Below, piece after piece: positions 35,476-43,791 of a stretch of 64,000 nucleotides of DNA (positions are counted from its first letter, which is position 1; each line of letters begins with the position of its first letter). This DNA comes from Roseobacter litoralis Och 149. Lineage in GTDB: Bacteria; Pseudomonadota; Alphaproteobacteria; Rhodobacterales; Rhodobacteraceae. A model generated the notes under the pieces. That model did no database searches. It was given only the letters and a program-made list of their open reading frames with translations, and was not told the DNA's origin. Location of the stretch: positions 3,286,001 to 3,350,000 of the forward strand of contig NC_015730.1 in assembly GCF_000154785.2 (NCBI RefSeq), in the 5' to 3' direction. The translations under genes and the position numbers were made by a program.

Positions 35476-36036
35476 ATGAAGGGATCGGCGGCTCTCCCAG
35501 TGTTTGGCACGCGGCTGAGACGCGTGCGCACCGCCGTGCGGCTGAAGCAGGACGGGTTGGCTGAGCTGCTTGGCGTTGATCAGGCGACCGTGTCCAGATG
35601 GGAAAGAGGCGTCCAAACGCCAGAGGCTGATTTGCAAGCCAAGGTTTTCCAAACACTATTGCCTTATCGTTCAGATGATGCAGCATTGCGCCGCTTGGTC
35701 GAAACGTCTCCTGAGTGTGTTCATCTGGTCGATGAAGCAACCCATGTCTGTCTCGCCTATTCTGCTGTTCGCGCCCGCGACTGGCAGGTCGGACAGAGGG
35801 ACATGTTAGGTATCTCGCTCTGGCAGTTTGCCACTGAGGAGATCCAGAAGGCGGAGCATGAATTAGGGGCCTCTGATTGGTGGTCAGTGGTATCGCCAGA
35901 ACCCAGATTGTTTGAGACCTCTCAAGCCAATTATCGCGACATTAGCATCAGTGCGGGTCAGATCCTGTGGGAACGCGTCTACCTGTCAGACGGCACTCCG
36001 GCACGGCTCGTCAGTGGCCGGAGCCACGCTGCATAA
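35476..36036 (+). CDS. XRE-family helix-turn-helix regulator
   Basis: 186 residues. The N-terminal HTH (FGTRLRRVRTAVRLKQDGLAELLGVDQATVSRWERGVQTPE, about residues 10-50) is a standard Cro/C1 fold. The remaining ~120 residues form a PAS-like sensor (VDEATHVCLAYSAVRARDW, DMLGISLWQFATEE). GGAG lies nine bases before the ATG. It is 44 bp upstream of the MFS transporter on the same strand, so it probably regulates that gene. Confidence 0.85.
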   Translation: MKGSAALPVFGTRLRRVRTAVRLKQDGLAELLGVDQATVSRWERGVQTPEADLQAKVFQTLLPYRSDDAALRRLVETSPECVHLVDEATHVCLAYSAVRARDWQVGQRDMLGISLWQFATEEIQKAEHELGASDWWSVVSPEPRLFETSQANYRDISISAGQILWERVYLSDGTPARLVSGRSHAA

Positions 36037-36079
36037 TTTATGCGTGGGTCGGCGGCCCAAACACTTGTAGTTTGCGCAC

Positions 36080-37249
36080 ATGGCTGGAGTTTCTAACAAG
36101 ATTGCGCTGATCATCGCGCTGTGGGTCGCTGGTATTCTGGCGGGCGGGCAGTTTGCAAAAGTATCAGTCATTTTTCCCGAATTTCGATCGCTGTACCCTG
36201 AACAGACCGATCAAATCGCATGGTTACTGACGCTCGTAAGCGTTGTTGGTGCCATTTTTGGAGGGGCAGCAGCCAGTCTGGCGAACCGATTTGGACTAAG
36301 ACACGTTCTTATTGCATCACTGATAGCGGCTGGTGGCCTGTCTTGCTGGCAATCCACCTATCCCAGTTTTGCGCTCATGGCTGCATCACGGGTGATCGAA
36401 GGTATCACACATCTCGGCATAGTCGTGACTGCGCCAGCTTTGATGGCCGAGATCAGCTCCGAAAGGTGGCGCGGGACCAGCATGGCGCTGTGGGGCACTT
36501 TTTTTGGCGTTTCTTTTGCGGCATTTGGGTGGTTTGGCATCCCTTTTGTAGATGAGTTCGGTATCAGCGGACTGCTCCAACTTCACGGCGTCAGCCTGTT
36601 TGTCGTGGCGACCCTCATTTGGTTTCTGCTCAGAACGCATAACGTATCTGACAGTTCGGGCAGCGGATCACATCCGAAACACATGTCTGCGTTCTTGGCC
36701 TTTCAAGATGCGAGGGTCATTTGGCCTGGTGTCGGATGGCTCTTCTATACACTGACGTTTCTGGCCTTGCTGACCATCTTGCCATCCCAACTGTCCGAAG
36801 AACTGCGGCCACAACTCACGACGGCGATGTCCCTGGTCGGAATTGCCGCAGGTCTGATCATACTGCCGATTGCCTTGATACGTTTCAAGGCCACAACACT
36901 GGTGTTTGCGGGTTTCCTATTGGCGGGCATAACCGCAGCCATCGGCGTATGGATTGATCCCACGATGCACGCAATAATGCTTTTCGCGATCTTAGGTCTG
37001 ATCCAAAGCGGAACATTCGCAGCGGTGGCTCAACTCAATCATACAACCAATGCGCGGACGCTTGGCTATGGTGTGATGGCTCAAACAGGCAACTTGGGAA
37101 ATCTTATTGGAACGCCCTTGTTGTTGTCCGTTCTGGAGACATCCGGTCATGGCACGCTACTTTTCACAACGTCAGCGATCTACGGCGTAGGATTTTTCAC
37201 TCTATTGTATGTCGCAGCGCGCATTCAAGATGTTGAGAGACAAGGCTGA
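36080..37249 (+). CDS. Major facilitator superfamily transporter
   Basis: 389 residues with twelve predicted membrane segments. The first half has GGAAASLANRFGLRHVLIASL (a variant of the MFS loop 2-3 motif) and ASRVIEGITHLGIVVTAPALMAEI. The second half includes GIAAGLIILPIALIRF and GTPLLLSVLETSGHG. Of the drug/metabolite exporter type; substrate unknown. It shares a strand with the XRE regulator 44 bp upstream and is probably controlled by it. Confidence 0.9.
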   Translation: MAGVSNKIALIIALWVAGILAGGQFAKVSVIFPEFRSLYPEQTDQIAWLLTLVSVVGAIFGGAAASLANRFGLRHVLIASLIAAGGLSCWQSTYPSFALMAASRVIEGITHLGIVVTAPALMAEISSERWRGTSMALWGTFFGVSFAAFGWFGIPFVDEFGISGLLQLHGVSLFVVATLIWFLLRTHNVSDSSGSGSHPKHMSAFLAFQDARVIWPGVGWLFYTLTFLALLTILPSQLSEELRPQLTTAMSLVGIAAGLIILPIALIRFKATTLVFAGFLLAGITAAIGVWIDPTMHAIMLFAILGLIQSGTFAAVAQLNHTTNARTLGYGVMAQTGNLGNLIGTPLLLSVLETSGHGTLLFTTSAIYGVGFFTLLYVAARIQDVERQG

Positions 37250-37630
37250 GTTCGAGAGGTGGCCACGACCATCCTCGGCGCAACAGACATTCGGAACACT
37301 GCGCCAAAGGTCGGAACAACCCCGCTGTGCGAGCCGCGAACGCAGCATCTGGGACCTTGATTGAATGATTTCCAAGGTCCCTGCTGCGCTGTTGGGTTTA
37401 ACTCTGACGCCGTGCATTGAGTGAGCACCCTTGTTGATGATGCCCCGTTCGCCCGCCACGATTTGCCCGTGCTGATGAATAACGCAAAGGTAGCTTTTCC
37501 AATTCCAGGCGGAGCGCGCTGCGTTGTAGGCAGAAAAGGTGGCGCAGGCTTGATCGTCAGGATCCACCAATGCGATAGTCTGCATAGTATTCTTTTTCCA
37601 TAGCAAGCAGATGTGTCAGACTGGATGACC
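37250..37630. other. 381-bp intergenic region without a supported gene
   Basis: Overlapping open frames on both strands have no recognisable domain and no clear start signal. It sits between the end of the MFS gene and the convergent end of the GNAT gene, so no promoter is needed here; it may hold terminators, but none with a clear stem and T-tract was found. Confidence 0.45.
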
Positions 37631-38107
37631 TCAAACTGCGCTTGTATCGAGCGATTTTCGATAGACTGTAAAACTGGTGTCTATGGCAACTTGGTCATAG
37701 AGGCGCATCGCGGTCTCGTTTGACGCATGCGTATGCCAGTAAACACTGTGGATTTCGGCTTGCCTTGCGCGTTCGAATACCTCGGTGATCAGATTACGCC
37801 CAAGGCCGCCCCCTCGCGAAGATGGTTCTGTAAACAGATCCTGAAGGTAACATGTGTCGTCAATCATGATTGTATTGAGATGAAACACATAATGGGCAAG
37901 CCCCCGCAGTCTGCCGTCTTGCTGCGCCACGAGACAATGCACTGGCGTCTGTGGGCTGAGAAACCTCTGCCACGTTGTCAGGGTGATTTCTTCCGAAAGG
38001 GCGGTCGCGCCCTCCCTCCCATAGAATGCGTTGTACTGGGTCCAAAGGTTGCACCAGAGATCAAAGTCCTGCTCGGCTGCATCCCGAATGACGATACCAT
38101 CGGTCAT
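37631..38107 (-). CDS. GNAT family N-acetyltransferase
   Basis: 158 residues. IRDAAEQDFDLWCNLWTQY at the N-terminus, the central strand YLQDLFTEPSSRGGGLGRNLI (the R/Q-x-x-G-x-G/A acetyl-CoA motif as SRGGGLGR) and YWHTHASNETAMRLYDQV at the C-terminus are typical of GNAT enzymes. It transfers an acetyl group from acetyl-CoA to an amine. The ATG at 38107 shares one base with the pdxJ stop (TGATG), so it is translationally coupled to the vitamin B6 operon. The acceptor is unknown. Confidence 0.88.
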   Translation of the reverse strand: MTDGIVIRDAAEQDFDLWCNLWTQYNAFYGREGATALSEEITLTTWQRFLSPQTPVHCLVAQQDGRLRGLAHYVFHLNTIMIDDTCYLQDLFTEPSSRGGGLGRNLITEVFERARQAEIHSVYWHTHASNETAMRLYDQVAIDTSFTVYRKSLDTSAV

Positions 38108-38874
38108 CAACTGCAGTCTCTCGTCGAGGGGTTCATTTGCCCATCACAGGACACCAAATACCGGCGTACTGTTTCTGCCATCCCATGCGAAAGCGCGTCG
38201 CAAAAGAGCGCATGCCCTATCGACACCTCATCAATCGACGGCACTCTTCCAACCAATCGGGCTGTTCCCTCAACTGTCAGGTCATGGCCGGCATTGATGC
38301 CCAACCCCTCATTTGCAGCAGCACGCGCCGCATCCTCAAGACGGTCAAGCGCACGGGTTTGAGCGACCGGATCGTCATAAGCACTTCCATAGGGTCCGGT
38401 GTAGAGCTCAACACGATCTGCCCCTGTTTCGGCTGCAGCTTTCATATGCGTCGCATCCGGGTCTGCGAATAGAGCGACGCGGTGCCGGTTGAATTTCAGA
38501 TCAGCAATGATGGGCATCAGAAACGCCTTTTCGGCCGTGAAATCCCACCCATGGTCGCTGGTCGCTTGCGCCGGATCATCAGGGACCAGTGTGATTTGAT
38601 CCGCCCGGACGTCGTGAGCCAAAGCGAGAAAATCGGAGGTCGGAAACCCTTCTACGTTGAGCTCCCGGTCAGGAAATTCAGCATCCAACATCGTGCGAAG
38701 GTCCCAGACATCAGACGGCCTGATGTGGCGCTGATCGGGCCGCGGGTGCACCGTGATGCCGAATGCTCCGGCTTGAAGCGCTGTGCGACCCAGCCCGACG
38801 ATATCCGGCCACGCATGATCGCGGCGATTGCGCAGGAGTGCGGCAACATTCACATTCACAGACAAGTGCGTCAT
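38107..38874 (-). CDS. pdxJ: Pyridoxine 5'-phosphate synthase
   Basis: 255 residues of the PdxJ TIM barrel, which condenses 1-deoxy-xylulose 5-phosphate with 3-amino-2-oxopropyl phosphate. Landmarks are LSVNVNVAALLRNRR, GAFGITVHPRPDQRHIRPSDV (active-site His/Arg), ELNVEGFP, DQITLVPDDPAQATSDHGWD, GADRVELYTGPY, and INAGHDLTVEG. The ATG at 38874 starts the LSVNVN region directly. Its genomic setting is unusual: rather than the common pdxJ-acpS arrangement it lies between a PNPOx-like gene and a GNAT, beside a MocR regulator, suggesting a regulated or second pdxJ copy. Confidence 0.93.
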   Translation of the reverse strand: MTHLSVNVNVAALLRNRRDHAWPDIVGLGRTALQAGAFGITVHPRPDQRHIRPSDVWDLRTMLDAEFPDRELNVEGFPTSDFLALAHDVRADQITLVPDDPAQATSDHGWDFTAEKAFLMPIIADLKFNRHRVALFADPDATHMKAAAETGADRVELYTGPYGSAYDDPVAQTRALDRLEDAARAAANEGLGINAGHDLTVEGTARLVGRVPSIDEVSIGHALFCDALSHGMAETVRRYLVSCDGQMNPSTRDCS

Positions 38875-38878
38875 CGCT

Positions 38879-39532
38879 TCATTCCAGTCGGAAGTTGCGC
38901 ACATGGTCGGGCAGGTTCACGCTGGCCAGATTGCGCGGATCGGGGATCGGTGTTCCGATCTGGGTCGTCACCGGAATAACCCCCGCCCAGATGGGCAATG
39001 CGTAATCTTCTTCTTCATCCCCCGGATGACCTGTTCTGACTTTCGCACTTCCTTCGGTGATATCCATGCCCAACACCATCGTCGCCTTCAGGTCCTGTGC
39101 GTGATCGGGCCGCAGAGTGTCATAGCGGCCGGGGAAGAGGCCGTTCACAAAACGTCGAAGATGTTCCAGCTTTGCCGCCGGATCCTCGACTTTTTGCGCC
39201 TTGCCGAACAACATAACTGAGCGCGTGTTTGCAGAATGATGCATGCCCGAGCGGGCCAGAACAAAGCCATCAAGAATGGACACCGTCAAACAGACCTCTG
39301 CGTCTTTTGACTGGCGCAACGCACGACTGGCCGAGGAACCGTGCCAATAAATGCGGTTTCCCTCACGCCATTGAAAGGTAGGTGTCACATACGGATGTCC
39401 GTCGATGATGTAACCGACGCTGCACATGGGTTGGGCGTCAAGAATGGCGTTGATCGTCTTGCGATCAAAGTGCCCGCGCTGATGAATGCGGCGCAGGCGG
39501 GACTTCTCTGTGACGTTCAGGGTGTCATCCAT
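38879..39532 (-). CDS. Pyridoxamine 5'-phosphate oxidase-family (FMN-binding split barrel) protein
   Basis: 217 residues with the split-barrel fold: RIHQRGHFDRKTINAILDAQ, CSVGYIIDGHPYVTPTFQWREGNRIYWHG, SILDGFVLARSGMHHSANTRSVMLFGKA and DITEGSAKVRTG. This matches the flavin-nucleotide-binding/NimA-like subgroup rather than classical PdxH, so it may bind FMN or heme and act on a pyridoxal or other substrate. It begins the leftward operon whose next gene is pdxJ (4 bp gap), divergent from a MocR regulator. Confidence 0.87.
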   Translation of the reverse strand: MDDTLNVTEKSRLRRIHQRGHFDRKTINAILDAQPMCSVGYIIDGHPYVTPTFQWREGNRIYWHGSSASRALRQSKDAEVCLTVSILDGFVLARSGMHHSANTRSVMLFGKAQKVEDPAAKLEHLRRFVNGLFPGRYDTLRPDHAQDLKATMVLGMDITEGSAKVRTGHPGDEEEDYALPIWAGVIPVTTQIGTPIPDPRNLASVNLPDHVRNFRLE

Positions 39533-39577
39533 AACGGGGCCTTTTAGTTTGATTTCCTTGACGACAGGTAGCGCTTC

Positions 39578-39630
39578 ATTGGATACTTAGAAATGTCCAA
39601 TATCGTAAATAAAAATCAGTCCAATTTGGA
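39578..39630. promoter_or_regulatory. Candidate MocR/PdxR operator: three ATTGGA/TCCAAT elements
   Basis: ATTGGA at 39578-39583 and TCCAAT at 39596-39601 form an inverted pair separated by 12 bp. A third copy lies in the 11-bp palindrome TCCAATTTGGA at 39620-39630. They cover the beginning of the MocR gene and the divergent promoter. Repeated sites near the divergent promoter are characteristic of PdxR-type regulators, but binding here is inference. Confidence 0.4.
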
Positions 39631-41056
39631 TGCTGCCCTATTTCGGCTCAATCTGGAGCGTTCGTCGCACATGAGCCTTCAGGCACAACTCATCAGCGCT
39701 CTGCGAACTTTGCTGAACGAGACGCAGGCCCCATCTGGTCTACGCCTTCCGTCAAGCCGCGTCCTGTCACTGGAATTATCGGTGTCCCGGACAACTGTTG
39801 TCGGGGCGTATGACCAGTTGATCAGTGAAGGTTATCTGCACACGAAAATGGGCGGCGGCACGTATGTGGCGGATCAAATACCGCACCTTGCGCCACCGGT
39901 GCGTACCTCGAACGACCGCCCGGAGCCGCTGCAAGCGTGGGTGCCCTTTCAATCAGGCATCCCCGATCAGTCGCTGTTTCCGCACCGGCTTTGGTCCCGG
40001 CATATCGAAAAGGCATGGGCGAAGCCTGACAGCGCTTTGCTTGGCAAGCCCGATCCGTTTGGCTGGTATCCTTTGCGGCAAGCGATCAGCAATCACCTGT
40101 CTGCTTGGCGCGAGCTTGACTGCCGGCCCGAGCAGGTCTTAGTGACGTCCGGCGCATCGGAGGCATTCGAGATCATCTTTCGCGGCGTGCACAGATCGGA
40201 TGCACATGCCGCCATCGAAGACCCCGGTTGGCACACATTGCGCCACGTTCTTGGCTCGCTTGGGGCGCAAGTACACCCTATTCGCATTGATGAGCATGGA
40301 TTTGATGCCGACAAGATTACAGGCGCAGCTTCAGTGGCGATTGTCACGCCGTCGCGACATTATCCGACAGGGATTTCCATGCCAATGCCGAGACGAACGG
40401 CGCTGCTCGCCTGGGCCGCGCGGGCAAACGCGCTTATCATCGAGGATGATTATGACAGTGAGTTTCGGTATCAGGGCCACCCCCTGCCGTCGCTGGCTGG
40501 GCTGGATGGCTTGAAACGATCAATTTATCTCGGCAGTTTTTCGAAATTGCTGAGCCCTGCGTTGCGTCTTGGCTATTTGGTTTTGCCAGATGCGCTGATA
40601 TCGTCCGCGCAGGACTATCTGGCCCAGTTTGGGTCGCGCGCGTCCCTTGTACCGCAACCTGCTTTGGCCACATTCATGGAAAGCGGAGAATTTGCCGTTC
40701 ACCTGAGACGTATGCGACGCACCTATGCGAGGCGACAAGCACATCTGATTGCAGAGTTGCAGGAGTCCGCAAGTCTGATCAATGTTGCGCCAGATCCTTC
40801 GGGTATGCACATTTGCGCATCCCTTTTGCCAAGTCTTCGACATCACGCAACGGACAAGTTGATCTCAAACACTGCTCGGGGAAAGGGTCTGCATGTGAAG
40901 GCTTTGTCTTCGCATTGCATCCTGCCCGAGCCTCCACAAGGCCTTGTCCTTGGTTATGCGGCGTTCGATGAGAAGATCATCAGTACGGCGGCTCGTAAGC
41001 TGAACCAACTTCTAATCAAACTTGCAAAAGCAAACGGTTCAAATGCTAGAGGATAG
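39593..41056 (+). CDS. MocR-subfamily GntR transcriptional regulator with aminotransferase-like domain (PdxR-like)
   Basis: 487 residues. An N-terminal GntR winged helix (MSLQAQLISALRTLL, LRLPSSRVLSLELSVSRTTVVGAYDQLISEGYLHTKMGGGTYVA) is joined to a fold-type I aminotransferase domain with DPFGWYPLRQAI, VTSGASEAFEIIF, EDDYDSEFRY and the PLP lysine K318 in LGSFSKLLSPALRLGY. Such proteins sense PLP and regulate vitamin B6 genes or transporters. It is divergent from the PNPOx-like/pdxJ/GNAT operon, which fits PdxR. The start at 39593 is an ATG inside an inverted repeat; a later TTG start is possible. Confidence 0.92.
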   Translation: MSNIVNKNQSNLDAALFRLNLERSSHMSLQAQLISALRTLLNETQAPSGLRLPSSRVLSLELSVSRTTVVGAYDQLISEGYLHTKMGGGTYVADQIPHLAPPVRTSNDRPEPLQAWVPFQSGIPDQSLFPHRLWSRHIEKAWAKPDSALLGKPDPFGWYPLRQAISNHLSAWRELDCRPEQVLVTSGASEAFEIIFRGVHRSDAHAAIEDPGWHTLRHVLGSLGAQVHPIRIDEHGFDADKITGAASVAIVTPSRHYPTGISMPMPRRTALLAWAARANALIIEDDYDSEFRYQGHPLPSLAGLDGLKRSIYLGSFSKLLSPALRLGYLVLPDALISSAQDYLAQFGSRASLVPQPALATFMESGEFAVHLRRMRRTYARRQAHLIAELQESASLINVAPDPSGMHICASLLPSLRHHATDKLISNTARGKGLHVKALSSHCILPEPPQGLVLGYAAFDEKIISTAARKLNQLLIKLAKANGSNARG

Positions 41057-41344
41057 TGAAAAGGAGACATTGGCGCGGTCCCAGCGAAAACTCGTTTTGT
41101 CCCGCTCTTGATACCTTCGGCAGCACCCAAATCGAGTAGCTGCAGCGAAAGGCGACTATGAAGAGTGCCGCCGCAGCATACCAGACAATCGGCAAATGTC
41201 AGCTTTGGTCCGTCCGTGTCTCAATGGCCGTAAAGGGTTGATCGCCTCGCAGAACATCGGCGCGGCATCCAGAGTTGGCAGAATGGCCGGCTGTCGCTTG
41301 AAGCATCTTTCTCAATGGCCTGCCTCTGACCTGTACGTGTTGCT

Positions 41345-41773
41345 CTACTGCTGGATGCTTTCCAAATAGACCAACAAGCCAGCAAGCTCTCTGGGTGTTG
41401 GTGTCAGCACACCTTCTATGTCCACCGGAACAAGATCTTCAGCCATCTCTCCGCCAAACTGCGGCATGACGCGCGCAAGATGGCTGTTTTGCGGGTCGCC
41501 ATAAATGTAGCTCAGTGCACGTGCCGCTGGAAACCGGTCATCGTTTTCTGCGCTCAATAACGTCAGATTGGGGGGCAAGACGGCAAGCCCGTCTGCGGTG
41601 GTGCCCACCCCTTGGCCACCCGCGCCATGACAAGACACGCAGTTTGCAGCGAAGAACGCCGCGCCGTCAGCCCGGGTGGGCATCGCTTCATTTTGTCCGT
41701 CCGGGCTCGTACATGACGCCAGCACCAAAAAGGTGCTGCTGAGCACAAGCAAGGCCAAATTTGTTCTTCGCAT
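41345..41773 (-). CDS. c-type cytochrome lipoprotein
   Basis: 142 residues from the ATG at 41773 (GGAG eight bases upstream). The N-terminus MRRTNLALLVLSSTFLVLAS-C is a lipoprotein signal peptide with lipobox LASC. One heme-binding CVSCH motif follows at about residue 45 (FFAANCVSCHG), with a distal VMPQFGGEM giving the axial Met, the standard class I cytochrome c. Membrane-anchored in the periplasm, it would carry electrons to an oxidase or reductase. It stands alone; its partner is not in view. Confidence 0.88.
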   Translation of the reverse strand: MRRTNLALLVLSSTFLVLASCTSPDGQNEAMPTRADGAAFFAANCVSCHGAGGQGVGTTADGLAVLPPNLTLLSAENDDRFPAARALSYIYGDPQNSHLARVMPQFGGEMAEDLVPVDIEGVLTPTPRELAGLLVYLESIQQ

Positions 41774-41980
41774 ATTCGCTGCTCCGTTTTGTTGCTGCAT
41801 GCTTTTGGCTTACACCCCCAACGCCACCAACCCTCTCGTAAAACTCACGGAGACGGGCGGTGGGCGGTTCGAAAACATCAGATAAAGTCCCGGGTTGGGG
41901 GCAAGCCTTTCCACGCCAGGTACTCCGAATTGCGCATTCGCTGGGCGAACGGCACGAATGATCTTCGCGCCTGCGCCATG

Positions 41981-42394
41981 TTAGACTGGGAAGTTCTCAT
42001 CTGCTTCCTCCCCGCCGTCTTCTTTGATCTGACCATCCAGCCAGTGCTCTGCAGCGGCGGCGGCCGAGAGCGGAAAGCTTTTGATCTCAAACGAGGGGAT
42101 AACCGCGCCTTCGATCTCCGCAACCGTTCGAATCCATGCGACGTCGGAAAGCACCGCACATTTGTCAAACTTGTTGATCAAGCCGAAGAGTTTTGGCATC
42201 TGCCGCAGTTCAACGGCGAGCGCACCCATGGTCGGCATCTCAAAATCCAGAACCTTATAGAGCATCTTACCATGGGTGATATCCTTCGATTGCTCGATCA
42301 GGTCGTCGAGCCCCGCTTGCATGGCCTCCCTGTCAAGAGCACCTGAAAGTTCTAAGTCCAGACGATCTGCCGATAATTTCGAGATTTTCAACAT
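41981..42394 (-). CDS. SpoIIAA-like (STAS-domain) protein
   Basis: 137 residues of the SpoIIAA-like family: LKISKLSADRLDLELSGALDREAM, GLDDLIEQSKDITHGKML, YKVLDFEMPTMGALAVELRQMP and CAVLSDVAWIRTVAEIEGAVIP. The fold is CRAL-TRIO/STAS-related and members are small cytosolic proteins of unknown function, sometimes membrane associated. The ATG at 42394 follows GGAGG. Between it and the cytochrome gene there is about 200 bp without a gene. Confidence 0.85.
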   Translation of the reverse strand: MLKISKLSADRLDLELSGALDREAMQAGLDDLIEQSKDITHGKMLYKVLDFEMPTMGALAVELRQMPKLFGLINKFDKCAVLSDVAWIRTVAEIEGAVIPSFEIKSFPLSAAAAAEHWLDGQIKEDGGEEADENFPV

Positions 42395-42538
42395 TTTCAA
42401 AGGCCTCCTCTCCTGTCAGCAAAAGCTATATGCTTTGGGCCTGCGTGTCGTTGACCCACATCAATAACCTTCCGTCTATGTTTAAAGTGGCACTGCGAAT
42501 GTCTCATCTGGGCCACCCGTGACGGCGACCCGTCAGCG

Positions 42539-43090
42539 CTAGATTTCGATAGCTTCGTCAATGCTCAAGGCATCCTCAAGTTCCACACCAAGATATCGGA
42601 CTGTGCTGTCCGTCTTGGCGTGACCAAGGAGGAGCAGAACAGCTCTGAGGTTGCCGGTCTTCCTGTAGATCTGAGTAACCTTGGTTCTGCGCATTGAATG
42701 AGTTCCATGCGCGCTTGCCTCGGAACCGATCGAAGTCACCCAATCCCGGACGATCCGCGCATATTGGCGGGTCAAAATGTGCAGGTGCTCATGGAAACGG
42801 CAGACCAAAGGTGTTCAGAACCAACCATTAGATGGTCTTCCATCCCCTTTTCGACCGAAGCGCATGTGCCTTCTGAAATCTCGAATCGCATAGGTTTCTA
42901 TGTATTGCTCTGCAGTACCGATACCGGCTCTTTGATCTGGCCGGGACGTCATGACATCGACGATTTTCATCTTGACCAGATCACATCCGCGCAGCTTGCT
43001 ATCGATTGCCATGTTGAACAGCGCGAGGTCGCGATGGTTCTCGGCAAGTTCAAGTCGAAGTCGGATTTCCCATACATGCTTTGGCTTTAG
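42539..43090 (-). pseudogene. Tyrosine recombinase (site-specific integrase), decayed
   Basis: Three pieces on the minus strand reconstruct one integrase: KPKHVWEIRLRLELAENHRD with FNMAIDSKLRGCDLVKMKI (about 42960-43088), then in another frame KEPVSVLQSNT-stop-KPMRFEISEGT, then LHILTRQYARIVRDWV and GTHSMRRTKVTQIYRKTGN with LLLLGHAKTDSTVRYLGVE (42539-42790), which carries the catalytic H-R-H-Y region. At least two frameshifts and one CAG-to-TAG change separate them. Family members of this plasmid/transposon-borne type have about 200 residues. No attachment site was found. Confidence 0.8.
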
Positions 43091-43443
43091 CGGGCGTTTC
43101 TAACCGACAATGCGACACTTGTTCCATGCAGGGCGAAGTGCGCAAACGGCTGGCAGGTTTGGTGTTTCCATAACTGATCCTCCGATCCGCCATGCCCTCC
43201 CAATGACAACCCGACGTTGACAAGGCACCATATCACAACCTTGCTGCGCTGTATTCGAAGTCGGCAATGAGCCCAAAGTAACGCCCTGTCAATCTGCTAC
43301 CATGACTGTCTCAGGACAATCGGGTTGCGCTCAAAATTTAAGTCCGCAGCCTAAAAATGCGCATACATCCGGTGCTTTGTTGGGCGGCAATTGCAGAATG
43401 TGTCTTGTGGCGTGGCGGTGAGCGAAGGCATTGTCGGTGCGCA
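43091..43443. other. 353-bp intergenic region without a supported gene
   Basis: Moderately AT-rich region between the decayed integrase and a small putative membrane protein. No recognisable coding, IS end or RNA gene was found. A 66-codon minus-strand frame (43331-43528) overlaps the membrane-protein ORF and was not accepted. Confidence 0.45.
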
Positions 43444-43719
43444 ATGATGTCAGTTTGTCATGAAACAGTAGGACCAACTCAAATCGTGAATTTTCTGGAT
43501 TTAGACCTTGCTTATGAAAAACGGCCAATAACCACGGCTATTATGGTTCTGGGATCACATTTTTTGTTTGCACTACTCGGAGTTTGGTCCATGTCAGCCT
43601 TCCCAAATCATGCGATTTCGATTGCAAATGCCTTCGGTTGGGTTTGGTTAGCGTGGGCGATCATTTCAGTGGTTGGAACTGTGAGATATTTAGAAAAACT
43701 GATTGAACGAAAAAAATAA
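43444..43719 (+). CDS. Small putative membrane protein, unknown function
   Basis: About 91 residues from the ATG at 43444 (a second ATG follows at once). Two hydrophobic segments (ITTAIMVLGSHFLFALLGVW and IANAFGWVWLAWAIISVVGT) are followed by a basic end (RYLEKLIERKK), the layout of a small two-helix inner-membrane protein. No Shine-Dalgarno sequence is obvious and no family was recognised. Base composition is more AT-rich than its neighbours, which fits transferred DNA beside an integrase remnant and an IS1182 element. Confidence 0.42.
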   Translation: MMSVCHETVGPTQIVNFLDLDLAYEKRPITTAIMVLGSHFLFALLGVWSMSAFPNHAISIANAFGWVWLAWAIISVVGTVRYLEKLIERKK

Positions 43720-43791
43720 ACGTGTAGCACATCAAATGTTGGCGGTTCTGGCGCACCAGAGCACTACGCGTTTAGTTCGGCAGCAGCGAAA

